From: Diphasiastrum complanatum
Taxonomy: Eukaryota > Streptophyta > Lycopodiopsida > Lycopodiales > Lycopodiaceae
Assembly (NCBI GenBank): GCA_029204225.1
Contig: CM055108.1
Location: 25,900,303-25,964,302 of the forward strand
Length of the DNA stretch: 64,000 nucleotides
Reading direction: 5' to 3'
Position numbers and translations under genes: made by a program. The notes beneath the pieces were generated by a model. It ran no database searches and was not told the origin of the DNA. It saw only the letters and a list, made by a program, of their open reading frames with translations. Positions within the stretch are counted from its first letter, which is position 1. Every line of letters begins with the position of its first letter. Positions 21,786-33,700 of the stretch are shown piece after piece.

Positions 21786-22050
21786 TTAAAAGAGAGTTAG
21801 TTAAGGAACATTATGCAACATAGATCTACTAACAACTCTTAGGATTGATCTAAACTTGATAAGAACTGCCTTGAGAGCAAGTAATAATATCAGCCACACA
21901 AAATGATGTATCCACATGCTCCATGATGATGTCCTTTGCTTAAACTTTTTCTCTCATAAAGTGGTGTGCAATTTTGATGTGCTTGCTCCTTACGTGAAAG
22001 ATAGAATTTATTGCAAGCCTTTGAATTAAAATGTTGTCACATATTGTCTC
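21786..22050 (-). pseudogene. Copia RNase H C-terminal tail
   Basis: The minus strand encodes FHVRSKHIKIAHHFMREKV, one stop, then MEHVDTSFCVADIIT, the end of copia RNase H (RSKHIE...HHF...ADI.TK). Its upstream edge meets the third ORF of the neighbouring gypsy at about 22050, so this copia fragment is broken there. Confidence 0.75.
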
Positions 22051-22053
22051 AAC

Positions 22054-23437
22054 TTAAAAAATGCCGAGCATCTGATCTTGGAGCTGGTTTAGCTTCGTGA
22101 GGTCGACTGTAACGGACTCTGCATTGGTGCATACAAAGAGAGCAGCTTCTATCTTCAGTCTTCTCATTCGCTCCTCCTGAAAATGTTTCTGGAGCGCGAC
22201 ATTATGTTGATTTGTAGCTGACAGTTGTTGTTTTAAAGAATCATTTTGAGTCTGATACTTATCAGACTTGGCCTCAATCGTCTTATTGATATGTTTTAAA
22301 GAATCAGCTTCCTTTATTAAGGTTTGAAGCTATGTGTCGAGAGAACGATTTCGTTCAATCAGCTTCATGTTGTCTGATTCGAGCGAATCAATCTTCTCGA
22401 AAGACGTCTTGAGATCCTCTTGGCATCTCCTTTCTGAGTTGACAAATTCCATCATAATTTGCTGGTGGTACTTGTCCAACTCATACACTTCAGACACTAG
22501 GTTTTTGGCTTTCTCGGTCAGAGTGCGAAACCACTGGGGCTGGTCGTCTGGTTGTTCTTCATCTGCCACAGGTGCCCAATGTCGCCTTCAGTAGTTGCTT
22601 GTCTTTTGGGTGATGTATCAGACTGAGTTGCGTCATCGTCAGAGGAGGAGGCCCTCGGCTGCTTCTGAGATGTGGAAGCAACAGCTGGAACTGGTTTCGA
22701 CTGGGATGGTGTAGCGTCAATGTCCATAGCAGTGGTAGCTGCTTCTTTGACGGCTAGTGCAATTTTAGTAACGAGACCGGAAAGATCAATTGGCTTGGGG
22801 GCCAACATCCTTCCCGTCAGCAATGTTTTCTCTTGCTCGTTCAAAATGTCAAAATGGGCGCATAGCCGAGAGACATGTGCTCCAACTCCAGAAAATTTTT
22901 GGTGCTTGATCCAGTGCAAAAATGCTTTATATGTAATAGTGCCAAAACAAATCGGATTACCCGCAAGTGTGTCTAAGATGTAACCAAAATTTGCACTGAA
23001 ATCATCACATCAGCATCCGCCAAAAAGAGTATTTGATTTGCATATTTATAAAACATCTTAAATGTGGTATCACGAATCATAGAGATCTTGTACCCCTTCG
23101 TGGGTACAAAGCAATTGTTAAGGAAGTGGGCAGCTTCATCCACCGAATCCTTATTTGTTGAGATCATCTTCCCATCCATCAGTAATCCAAGGGCTGTGCA
23201 GAACAAGTCTTCAGAGATAGTGAAGTCTTTGCCTCGCACATGGACTTTGAAATCCACCTCTGAAATGGAATGAATGGAGTTGACAAACTCTGTACTGACT
23301 TCAGAGAAGATGATGGAGGGGTCCACTTTTAAATTACCCAACTTGCATCGATCCAAAAAGGATTGGATGGATGCCAAGCGGATTTCTGCGCGTGCTTTCC
23401 AGATGATGTTAGAGCTTGAGCTGGATCCAGAAGCCAT
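22054..23437 (-). pseudogene. Third ORF of a gypsy element, copy A (N-domain, linker, coiled coil)
   Basis: Starts at ATG 23437 (MASGSSSSSNIIWKAR). Conserved blocks shared with copy B at 60.4-63.07 kb: W-K-R near the start; DRCKL; VDPSIIFSEVS; HVRGKDFTISEDLFCTALGL; FVPTKGYKISMIRDT; FYKYANQILFLADADV; then after a frameshift near 22975 GYILDT; ITYKAFLHWIKHQKFS; HVSRLCAHFDIL. A Ser/Ala/Asp-rich linker leads to PQWFRTLTEKAKNLV and a coiled coil to a stop at 22054-22056. Two frameshifts and one TAG (about 22330). The N-domain reminds me of the widespread plant 'putative transposon protein' domain (RGK...F...aLGL), which is recollection, not a search. It lies 0.9 kb after the integrase end, in the place of an envelope-like ORF. 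Confidence 0.6.
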
Positions 23438-23633
23438 TGTTCGAATTTTTCACGAAAGCTTGTAGATCGCAATAGGTCGCAAATGAATGCTTTGATCGCA
23501 AAGAGAATGTGCGTAGGAAAGCATAAAATCACAGGCAGAAAGTGTAAGGAAGAAAAATGAAAAATAACTCTGATATGCAGTAGTGGTGTGGAAGGGATGA
23601 TGACATGGCATGGTGACTTGACATCTAGTACTT

Positions 23634-23643
23634 CTATTTATGG
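23634..23643 (-). promoter_or_regulatory. TATA box upstream of gypsy third ORF, copy A
   Basis: The minus strand reads CCATAAATAG about 197 bases before the ATG at 23437. It lies between the ORF and the palindrome array at 23867-24233, the arrangement of a promoter with upstream elements. Confidence 0.5.
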
Positions 23644-23866
23644 AGTACGTGCATGGGGTTAGTGTTTGAAACTATGATTTGACAGATCGATCTTTAATGA
23701 CGGAAGATCATTTTTAAAAAAAAAACAAATAAATTAAGGAGAAACAATATTTGTTTTGATATGTGAGCGTACACATGTGTGAATAATGAGGATCACCTGG
23801 CCATCATCTTTAATAGAGGGATGTAAAAAGTAGGTAGATAGATTTTCGAAAGAGTAGGTTGAGAGA

Positions 23867-24233
23867 TTCTCGAAGGATACTAGAAAGTTTCTAGAATATT
23901 TCGCGAAACATTCTTGAGAGATTCTAGAAAATGATATAGAACTTCACGAAAAATTCTCAACAATGTTAAGCGTCATCCTAGAAAATTTTTCGAAAGACTG
24001 GAGATAAAAAAAAATGCTAGAAAAGTTCTAGAAAAATTCTCAAAAGAAAAAAAAAATGACAAGTTTCAGTTCACAGTTAGAGTGTCGCAAAAGTTTCTCG
24101 AAAAGTTCTCGAAAATACTTTGAAAAATAACCTAAAAGATTTAAGAGAAGACAAGAAAAATTCTCGAAAAATTCACGAAACAGTTTGAACAAATGTTGAA
24201 CAGTGGTAGAAAAGTTCACAAAAATTTCTAGAA
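23867..24233. promoter_or_regulatory. Array of 11 TTCnnGAA palindromes (heat-shock-element-like)
   Basis: Exact TTCnnGAA units: TTCTCGAA, TTCTAGAA, TTCGCGAA, TTCTAGAA, TTCACGAA, TTCTAGAA, TTCTCGAA twice, TTCTCGAA, TTCACGAA, TTCTAGAA, in 367 bases. Many extra single GAA or TTC pentamers lie between them. TTCnnGAA is the core contacted by two HSF monomers; extended elements need a third unit. About 0.1 copies would be expected by chance. The array lies between gypsy integrase and the third ORF, 220-600 bases upstream of a TATA box. Confidence 0.7.
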
Positions 24234-24324
24234 AAGAAAAAAAAAAGTCGCGAACATTATCAGAAAAATACTAGAAAATAATAAGAATAAAAATAAATAA
24301 ATAAATAAATTCTGGTCAAAGGTA

Positions 24325-27300
24325 GTATTTTTTAGTCTGGACCCGTTAATACGTGTAGGTAACAGTTCCCCTTCAAGTGATTGAAGTTGCACAGAACCAT
24401 TGTCAAACACCTATATGACTTTAAAAGGTCCAAGCCATCGCATATGGAGTTTTCTTGGGAACTTTTGATGGCGACTATCATATATCAGCGCATAATCATC
24501 AGCTTTAAGATCACATTTTTTTATATGACTGTTATATTTCTTCTTTCTTTGTTCCTGGATTTCCTTCATTAATTTTTGTGAAGACTCACGAGCTTCAGCT
24601 AGTTCTTCAATATTAGTCAACCTTTCGTTTATACATTCTGAATTTGTTCGTTGAGCTTGGATATGAAAAGTTTTGACCTCAAATTCAATTGGCAGAATAG
24701 GATGCATACCATATGTCAGAAAATATGGTGTCTATTTTGTCGTGATTTTCTCTGTATTACGATAAGCCCAAAGAACTAATGGTAGTTTCTGATCCCAATC
24801 CCTTGTGTGTGCAATAGTAATTTCAGTCAGGATCTTACATAAAATTCCATTAGCTCTTTCTGTCAACCCGTTTGCTTTTGGATTATACGGTGTAGTTTTT
24901 CTGTGTTTGATAAGGAAATAAGTTGTCAGCAACCGTATAGTGTCATTTAAAAAATTGTAACTCGGTCACTTACTAGTTCAAGTGGACAACCATATCTGGT
25001 GATAATACTTTTGAATAAGAATGTCGCGACAATTTTTGCATCATTTCTTTTTGTCGCCTCTACTTTCACGTTCTTTGTAGCATAATCTGTTGCAACTAGA
25101 ATATATCGACATTTCGTATGTCAGGTAACAGATTTAATTGGACCGACAAAGTCAATCCCCCACTTCTCGAATGGTGTAAGAGGAAAGATTGGTGTCAACG
25201 GCCAATTCATTGATTTTGTAGGCTTACCAGATCTTTGGCATGGATCACATGAACAAATAAAGTTTGATACATCCTTGAACATTGTTGGCCACCAATGTTT
25301 GGCAGTCAATATCTTATTAACTGTGTTCTTCAAAGCAAAATGTCCACCAGCATCTTCTGAGTGTAAGGCTTTAACGACCTTTTTAATGTCTACAGATTCG
25401 AGACATCTTCGAAGCTGATGATCTGCACCAAGCTTGTACAAAACATTGTTAATAATTGTATAAGGTGCTACCTTATATTGAAAAACTGTCTTTTGCTCCA
25501 AATCATAACCATCCGGATATATTTGATCCTTGAGATAAGTAATGATATCAGAATATAGCAAATTTGTAGATGAAATCTCGAATAAATGTTTGTCTAGAAA
25601 ATCATCATTGATAGGATCTTCAATTTTTCCAGTGCTAAGTCGCGATAGATAATCAGCATTTGTATGATATTTTCCTTGACGAAGCTCTACTTAATAAGTG
25701 AATTCTTGCAGAAGTAGAACCCATCGAGCAATTCGTCCTGATAGATCTGGTTTATTTACAAGATACTTAAGAGCATAATGATCCACATGAAAAATAAATG
25801 CATATCCCAGCAAATAATGTCAAAAATTTTTAACAGTGAAAATCATGCCAAATGCTTCCCTTTCTATAGCTGAATAATTTTTCTCTGATGCACTGAGCTG
25901 TCGACTCGCATAGTAGATGGGATGATCCTTCTTCTGGTCGTCCTTCTGGCTTAGACATACACCAATAGCAAATGCAGAAACATCCACATAACTGTGAAAT
26001 AAAATAGCCCAGTTGGGTGGTCTCAAAATAGGAGCATTGATCAACCTTTGCTTAAGATCTTCAAATGCTTTCTGCTGTTCATTTGTCTACAAGTATTCCA
26101 CTTGTTTCTTCAATAGATGTGTAAGAGAGGCAGCAATAGAAGCATGATTTTGAATAAATCTCCTGTAATAGCCAACATGTCCTAAGAAAGCTCTTAGTTC
26201 ATGCAAATTGGTTGATATTAGGAGGTTCTTTATAAGCTCGACTTTATCTTTGTCGACTTCTATTCCTCTGTTAGATATTCTGTGTCCGAGCAATATTCCT
26301 TCTTTCATACCAAAAAAACATTTCTCTGGATCAAGAGATAAACAAGTATCTCAACACTGTTGCAATGTTAATTTCAGCTTCTGCAGGTGTGTCTTTATAT
26401 CACTGTACACACAGAAATTATCAATAAATATTTCGAGAAAAGTTCTCAAGAAGGCAGCGAAAATTAACATCATGATTTGCTGAAAAGTCACTGGAGCGTT
26501 ACAAAGACCAAAGGGCATTTTGTTATAGGCATAAGTGCCCCAATCCATCGTGAATGTGGTCTTTGAGTGATCCTCCTTTCGCACTCCCACCTGATTATAT
26601 CCAGAAAAGCCGTCACAGAAACTATAACGCTCTTGACCAGCAACCTAATCTAGGATGGAATCAGTAAAAGACAAAGGATGATGGTCCTTCCTGGTGGCAA
26701 CATTGAGTTTTCGGAAATCCCGGCACATTCGTATTTTGCCAATCTTCTTCTTCGGGACGACAACAATGGGTGAAACCCATTCACTACTTAAGACGCTATA
26801 GATTATACCTGCCTTAAGGTGTTTGTTAAGTTCATCCTTGACCATTAGAGAGTATTTAGGATTGAGACGATATTGTCTCTGTCGAACAGGTACAACATCT
26901 TCCTTCAGATCATTTCGGTGCTCTCCGAATTCTGCAGGTATACCCTTCAAATCGTCGAGTGACTAGGCAAAAACATCTTGATACTCCTTTGATAGTCAGT
27001 GAATTCCGCCAACTCAGATTCTCCAAGTGACTTTGAAACATGCACAAATCTGCCAGGTGCAATGTCAATTAGTTCAGTAGAATCTGGTAAGATGATACCT
27101 TCAGTCATACTGGCCTTGGTATGGCCATGAATTTTGCGCATGGTTGACTCCATAGATGTTTTCTTGTTGTCAACCTGGTTCTTGTTACCAAATTCGTGTT
27201 CAGATTCATCAATTGAATCGTCAGGCTCTTTCGAGTTTGGGTCTGCAACGTTAATTTCTTCATACGAAACATCAGCTTCATTGTTGCAGGCATCGAAGAA

Positions 27301-27660
27301 TTCTTCGTCATCAGCATTCTCATAACATTCAAAGTACTGCACTTCAATATCAAATTTATAGGAAAAAATATTCAAGGCATACGAAGATTCTTCTGATGTA
27401 GAACTGGTGTCGAAAAAAGGAGTTTCACCTTCATATTTGTCACGACTCTAGGTTATGATTTATTCTGCTGGCTTACCTTGGTTATTGGTCTCACTAGTCT
27501 GAAATCTTAGCTCTCTGGATTTCCAATGTACACTAGCATTTAATTGATAAAGCCAAGGTCGTCCAATCAGCACAGAATAGGATGACAAACCGAGTGGTTT
27601 GGTAACAATGAAATTCATGGTGAATGGCTTGATTTGAGTACAAATACAAGATACAAACAT
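24325..27660 (-). pseudogene. Ty3/gypsy pol (protease to integrase), decayed
   Basis: On the minus strand: protease end SVLIGRPWLYQL, an acidic linker (about 27375-26950), reverse transcriptase (AGIIYSVLSSEWVSPIVVV, CRDFRKLNVAT, YNKMPFGLCNAP, LEIFIDNFCVYSD), the GHVGYYRRFI connection, RNase H (SYVDVSAFAIGVCL, YYASRQLSASEKNYS, EREAFGMIFTV), integrase zinc domain (GGHFALKNTV...HWW...C-D-P-C), core (WGIDFVGPI, DYATKNVKVEAT, SDRVT) and NPKANGLTERANGIL, and C-terminal domain (YDSRHQKFPRKLHMRWLGPF, NGSRLK). Interrupted by about seven stops or frameshifts. The RT motif reads FIDN instead of FIDD. The LG-RPWL linker and integrase tail place it in a plant non-chromodomain gypsy group, by recollection. 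No gag or LTR was found upstream. Confidence 0.88.
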
Positions 27661-30363
27661 TCATTCATTACATGGTATATTTTTTCGTTTTGTGTATGAA
27701 CCATGGCTATTCCAGTTTGAGAATCAACCATTGACTATAATTTATGTTTGTTGTGTTCCTAGTTGGAGATTGCTAATTGTGCATCATTTGTTACTTGGTC
27801 GTAAGTGATAACATATGTGTGATTGTGCTTTAGAAGTCATAGCAATCTTTCAATGACAAGACAAAGAAACAAATACTCCTAGAACAAAGAAAACAGTCAA
27901 GGTCATGCTCCAAAACTACATTGAACAAACCTGGGGTTTATGCATCCAATTTGTGAGCTATCCTCACATTGTTATGTACGTACAAAATCAATACATATTT
28001 TTGCTTTGGTAAAGCCTTGAATATATCTGAAAGTTTAACTGGTTCATACAAACCTTAAGCCCAGAAATAGTACAGCCAAGTTTTTGGTGCTACAAGAATC
28101 ATCATGAGCATCTGAATTTCTAAAAATTGACAAACTAATATAGCCAGTAAGACTTGAAACCACTTTATTCAAGGAAAACTCGATTATCCACGAAGAGATT
28201 ACAAGAGACTTCTCTGAATCTTGTAATCATCTCATATGCATACTTTTAACTTATAGCAAATATAATGACTAGTGAAGTTTGTAAAAATATGTTTCTTTCT
28301 ATTTAAACACAACGTAAAATAAATTTGACAAAGAAAAGAGCACTCTTGATAAATCACAGTGTTCAAACCTCCATCACAATGTAGCAAAAGTCCAAAAAGA
28401 TGCATGCTTTCTTATTCCTGACTTGAAGCTTCCTCAAAAGATGGTCCATGTGTGTCAAGACACCAATTGGCAGAAACTTGTCATTTTGCAGGCTCATATC
28501 CAATTTCTTCCAGCTAATTTATAGAGGCAAATAGATTTTGATGTCAAGCCTGCTAACAAGGTCATTAAACTCCATTCTTTTTAAGACATATAAAACATAG
28601 AGACAAAAAAGTGCCAGCGGCAAGAAAATTGGACTTGAATGACAAGACCGCATACATTTGCTCTGTCAAGTAACGGAATGTGAACATGTACTGGAAGGAA
28701 AATCCAGCACTGTGATGCTTAAAACAGCATACTGTCAACGATCATAATCACTCGCACTTATTAATTCAAGTAGCGTGCAAAGAATGCCAAAACCAGCATT
28801 GGCCTACTTAACCTGACTGCTATTTTACAACATGAATATGAATCAAAGAGACAATACTGCCATAGAGGGGAAACCATAGTTTCTTTTGTACAAGAATGAA
28901 AAGTAGACAGGTAATAAGACAAATAGTAGCCTTAAATGATATCTTCACCCAGAATGCTTGATTTACAAAATGCAGCCATTACACAGCTTGCTATTCTTGC
29001 CCATTCTTCATCTTACGAAGTCCCAGACAGATATTTCGCTCTAGTCATGAGAGTAAATAAAGCTGCCACCAATACCAATTAATCAAGAGAATTAACATCA
29101 GATGATTCCAACAACCGTTCTTACAACAACCAAAAACACTTCAAATCAAGCCACTACGTGTACATTTATTTAGTTCACGCTCCAGGATCAAATCAGTAGT
29201 TTCAAAAGAAGAAACATATCTGTGGAGCACATGTTCAGATTAGACAGGCAAAAAAGAATAACAGAGCCCAAAGATCAACATCGAAATTATTTCAAAAGTG
29301 AATTGGGGTATAGTAAGATTACATAGTATATATCACAGTTCCACTGCAACTGCGTTTCAGAACACTAAAGAAATTTGAAATATTTATTTCACTGCAGCCT
29401 CCTGCTTTTCCTTGTGGAGCTCTTCTAGACGTGAGGATGACTTGGAGCTCCACGTAGGATGGGTAGAGTACACCGATCGTGAGTGGCCCAGCCCAAGTAT
29501 TTGTTTACACTCGTGGACCTCTAGTTGCATATGTAGACAATCCATTCGCATACGACCAATGAATTATGTGTACTGACGCATGGTGTGACTCTTTTGCCAA
29601 CTTGCCGGTTGAGGGAGGATAAGTTGCAGCTTGTGACATGGTGGAGCATGCATGGGCGCAACACCGATGACCTGCGGTGATTGGCCGAGAGAGTCCTCTC
29701 AAAGGACTGTTCAGCTTCCATCTGCGAGCGAGACTAGAGTTTGTGGACCATGCATCACAAAAAGAGGAGGAACATCCTCTCCTTTGTGCAGTGCAAGCCG
29801 TTGGTGTTTGTGAGAACTAATAGACGCATGTTGAGACGTGCATTAGCAGAGGGTCACAAGCTAATCGAGGTGGGTCAATGTTTTGACGTGCTTGAAATGC
29901 AATGGTTTGTTATGGTTTAGTATGCAACTCCTTGATGTATGGTTCTAGTTCTTGTGGTATTTGAATTGCAGGTAAACCCTAACTCTTGCCTGGTGGACTC
30001 CACAGCTGCTGCTGCTCGCGCACCACCTACACAAGATGAGCTAGACGAGGAGATCTATAGAGAGATGTATAGGCAAGGCAGGTACAGGCAGATGCACGGG
30101 CTTTGCGTCGTCAGCAAAGAGCAGATAGGGGGGAGGAGAGGCAGGGTAGGGCTGAGGAGGGGGATGATGAGGGCGTGGAGAGGAGTTGGGGGCTGATTAG
30201 TAGGAGGACAAGTGGGTAGAGGAGGAAGATCTTGAGGGGTAGGACAAGAGGGGGGATGAGGGTCAGGAGGATCTTTAAACCCTAAAAAAATTTGGTTTTA
30301 GTGACAAAAAGTAGCTTTATGTATGGGTTTTTTTATTTATAAAAAATATCCATATAAATATAC

Positions 30364-30365
<2 letters not shown>

Positions 30366-30395
<30 letters not shown>
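30366..30395. repeat. (TA)n microsatellite
   Basis: Uninterrupted TA dinucleotides for 30 bases, followed by further AT alternation to about 30404. Confidence 0.9.
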
Positions 30396-30401
<6 letters not shown>

Positions 30402-30412
30402 TATCAAAGATG

Positions 30413-30517
30413 AAGGCGGTGGACGCGGACGCCCACCCGGATGCTAGACGTGGGACGCGTCCGGACGCAGACGCACCAGGGGCGCGTCCGGATCCGGACG
30501 CGTCCTGTGGATGGGAG
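30413..30517. repeat. GC-rich, CpG-dense block with GGACGC repeats and a 20-bp palindrome
   Basis: GGACGC or its complement recurs about ten times in 105 bases, and 30483-30502 is a perfect 20-bp palindrome centred on GGATCC. Surrounding DNA is strongly AT-rich. No coding function is evident. Confidence 0.75.
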
Positions 30518-30525
30518 AGAGAGAT

Positions 30526-30528
<3 letters not shown>

Positions 30529-30567
<39 letters not shown>
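30529..30567. repeat. (GA)n microsatellite
   Basis: GA dinucleotide run of 39 bases. Confidence 0.9.
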
Positions 30568-30570
<3 letters not shown>

Positions 30571-30737
30571 TATTGATGTCTTTTCCAACCATAAGGTATA
30601 TAAGCTCTCAGAGTGAAAAGATTCAGATAAAATGTAATATGTACGGCCAGCATATACTTACAGGAATTTTGAAGTAAATCACTAAGATGTGATTGTATCA
30701 CATCTTAAGGATAAAATCTGAAGATAATATAGAACGA

Positions 30738-33700
30738 TCACCCATCATCTTTGGCAGCTTCTTCCCGTCGTATCCTTTCTTCTTCCTCCTTGTTGTAGAT
30801 TGCATTCAACTTTCTTTCAAGCTGTATATGAAGAAAAAAAACTAAAAATAGCTCAGCAAAATAACAGTTGGTCAAGTCAGGCCTCTTAAACCTAAATATT
30901 AGTAGATCTTCCCCAGTATAAGGGGGTTTTGTCAAGTCAATTCATCAAGTCTACAACAAGTTAAATCATCTTCTTTGATAGGATTCCCACCTGTACATTT
31001 CGTGCCTTCACTATCTGCAGTTCATCTCCAAGCATTGAGGCTCTGCATGTTCACCAGAACACTTTCAGTCAAACGCAAGGGCGACATAAATTAAATACAG
31101 CAACAGCCACATATCAGAAAACCATTGCTCGTTTCTACAGAAAGTTTCCCAAAATATTGAAATCAGCATACCTCGATTGCAGCTCCACAACCTGCTGTAA
31201 AAGCTCACGCTCTCTATCAGTTGGAATTTCAGCCTATGGAGGAATCATATGTCAAACTCTCAGAAAATTATAAAAATGACCAGAGTTGAAAACAAAGTTT
31301 CAAAACGCATCTTCTTTAGATGCTAAACACGTAAGAATGATAAGTACTAGATTCTAACAACACCCAATACACATTGCAGGATCAGATTAACATATAAAGA
31401 GAGACAATTTATTGTATACAAACCAGAAATTCTGCAGATGCCAAGGAACTGTGAGATCCCTTTAATGCTTGATGGCTTGAACGAGGAAGTGCTGCTGCAA
31501 AATTAAAATTGAAATTTTAGCATGGAAGTATACTGAAAGAGTTTAAACATTCAGAAATTTTCCTTGTGTAATGCAATCAAGGAATATGCTACAACAGAAG
31601 CTCTTACCTGTAGAAACTTCCCCTGGACTAAGGCTATTCATCAAGCTGATGATCACTTCCTGCATGTGAGATGCTACACCATCAGAACACGTTTATCTAG
31701 CTTGAACAGAGTAACAAATACATCCATAAGTCTAGCAAGTAACTTTCTCAGTTCAATGACCTGTTGCAATGTATTCTGATGTAAAATATTTTGCAACTGT
31801 GGCATAATTGCAGCAATTGGGACTGTCACGGCACCATTTGATCCGGAAGCTGGTTGGGATGTCGACGACAACTGCGAGAGAGCCTGCAGCAGAAATTAAC
31901 AGGAAAAAATGTCATCTTATCAGAATTTGATAGTAAACATCTAAGATCTAAGGAATGAGAAGAATTCTACAAACTAGCTGTCAATTAAGAATTGTGGCAA
32001 TATCGATGGAAGTATATATAAAAAACTTCGACCTTCAGTTTCACCTCTTACTTAACAGAAAAAAAAAATTAACTGCACGAGTCATCATTTCTTTTGTTAT
32101 TTGCTTTACGGATCTCAATATTTTGAATCAAGTATGACCTGTATTGCCCCACTTCATTTAAGACCAGTAATTGTTGATTAAATTATTACTAACACTCATC
32201 CAAATTTCTTCCACAAATAGGAAAGCAATGCCCTAATTGGCACTCCCAAACCTAACTCCTCAAGACTATTACTGGGCCAGGTGTATTGAAGTTAAATAGG
32301 TCATGGATTGAAGAGTAGGTGTAATTTTAATCTCTAGTCCTTGGCAAATTATAGCTTTTATTTCAGTTCAGCACTCTCTAATCAACATTGTCATACGGAG
32401 TTATATGTTTGATTGGCTAAATTATCATTTCTATTTGGTATATTTGTGGTTCTTTCAATTCTTTGTGTTCTATGTGTTATTTCGCCCACAAATGGCACAG
32501 ATTTTAGAGAAATACAAAGGAGAAATAATGCTTGCTGATGTTAAAGCAGCAAAAGTCAAGCTGTGGGGGCCATACTCAGCTCCTTCCCTTTTTTACCTCT
32601 CCCACTCAAACAAAAAATATGAGGAGGTGTGAACAGTTTATCTGCCAGTATATGTTTACCTGCAGCTACTAATGGTTCAGTGTAGGGAAGCACAAACCAA
32701 CTGTCACCTCTCATACACTCCTTAGCATCCAAGAGAGTGGCCTTGGATGACTAGATTTGGGGACTTCATCTACATTTGAGAAGTTCTGGCGAGGCGTAGA
32801 GCAAAGTTTGGAACCTTAGATTGATTCAAGAAGACTCAAATCTTTTAAATCACAATAAATGAGGAGTTCAATTCTTCTAACTTCTCTATGAACTAACAAA
32901 CAAATGAGACAGACAGATATTCAAAGATGATTTGAATCAATGGGACACCAAAAGGTCCTTCGATTAGAATATATGAAAAATCTGTTCGATCTTAGAAATG
33001 TGCCTCTTATAAAAAAAGCGAAATAGTTATTTCACAGAAACCATGGAAAAAAAGTGGTGGCGCATAATATGTGGTTTTTCTTGAATGACATGATTGTTGA
33101 GGAAGAGGTATTATCGTTAGAACCTACATATTTTGACAAATGAATTTGCATAAACCAATTCGTAGATCATTGAGGCAACTTCACAAGTTGTCCAAAGAAC
33201 GAACAAAAACCAAACACATGGATTCTCGGTGCCCTCAAAATTGTTTAAGGACCTGCCTGGTGACCATCTGTGACCTTGCAAACACTATATTTAATCGTCC
33301 CTCTAAGGAGTACTCAATAATAGCAAAAAACATAAATGGTTGACTAGCCACATCAAATAAGTGTTTGAATCTATAATTGTAAAAAAAATTCTTCTAGGAA
33401 ACCCGAAACCCCGTACTGCTGAAGGAGAATGTAAGCTTAGATATACAAATTAAGAAGTACATCCTCAAGTGAACCACTAAGCATCTTCCCTGATTGTATA
33501 GTCCTTAAGGCACCAAGAAACTTTGGATATTTACATATGTTTTTGGAAACATCTGTAACCCATACTGAGATAATATGAGTCTTGCATCCCCTGAATCCTT
33601 ATTCAATGAAGATGGTCCAACCACTGATGGGCATCATGTATGAGTTTGGAAAGGATACTGATTATGCACGGATCATGTCAGTACTTATGGATGTAGCACA

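Larger units (their letters stand above)
27661..30737. other. Intergenic region without a convincing gene
   Basis: About 3 kb between the gypsy protease end and the 3' end of the kinase gene. On the minus strand 29460-29393 reads SSSRLEELHKEKQEAAVK then a stop, a charged helix that could be an orphan last exon, unsupported by any acceptor I trust. 29.9-30.25 kb (plus) has a purine-rich run encoding repeated Arg-Gly-Glu, with no recognised family. Simple repeats and a GC-rich block occupy 30366-30567. Confidence 0.4.

Noticed and set aside
29393-29460. Alternative last exon or separate gene ending EELHKEKQEAAVK
   Set aside because: No convincing acceptor or upstream exon; the kinase already has a complete C-terminus at 30738.
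30366-30567. CRISPR-like or origin-like repeat cluster
   Set aside because: These are simple dinucleotide repeats and a GC block, with no regular repeat-spacer arrangement, in a plant nuclear context.
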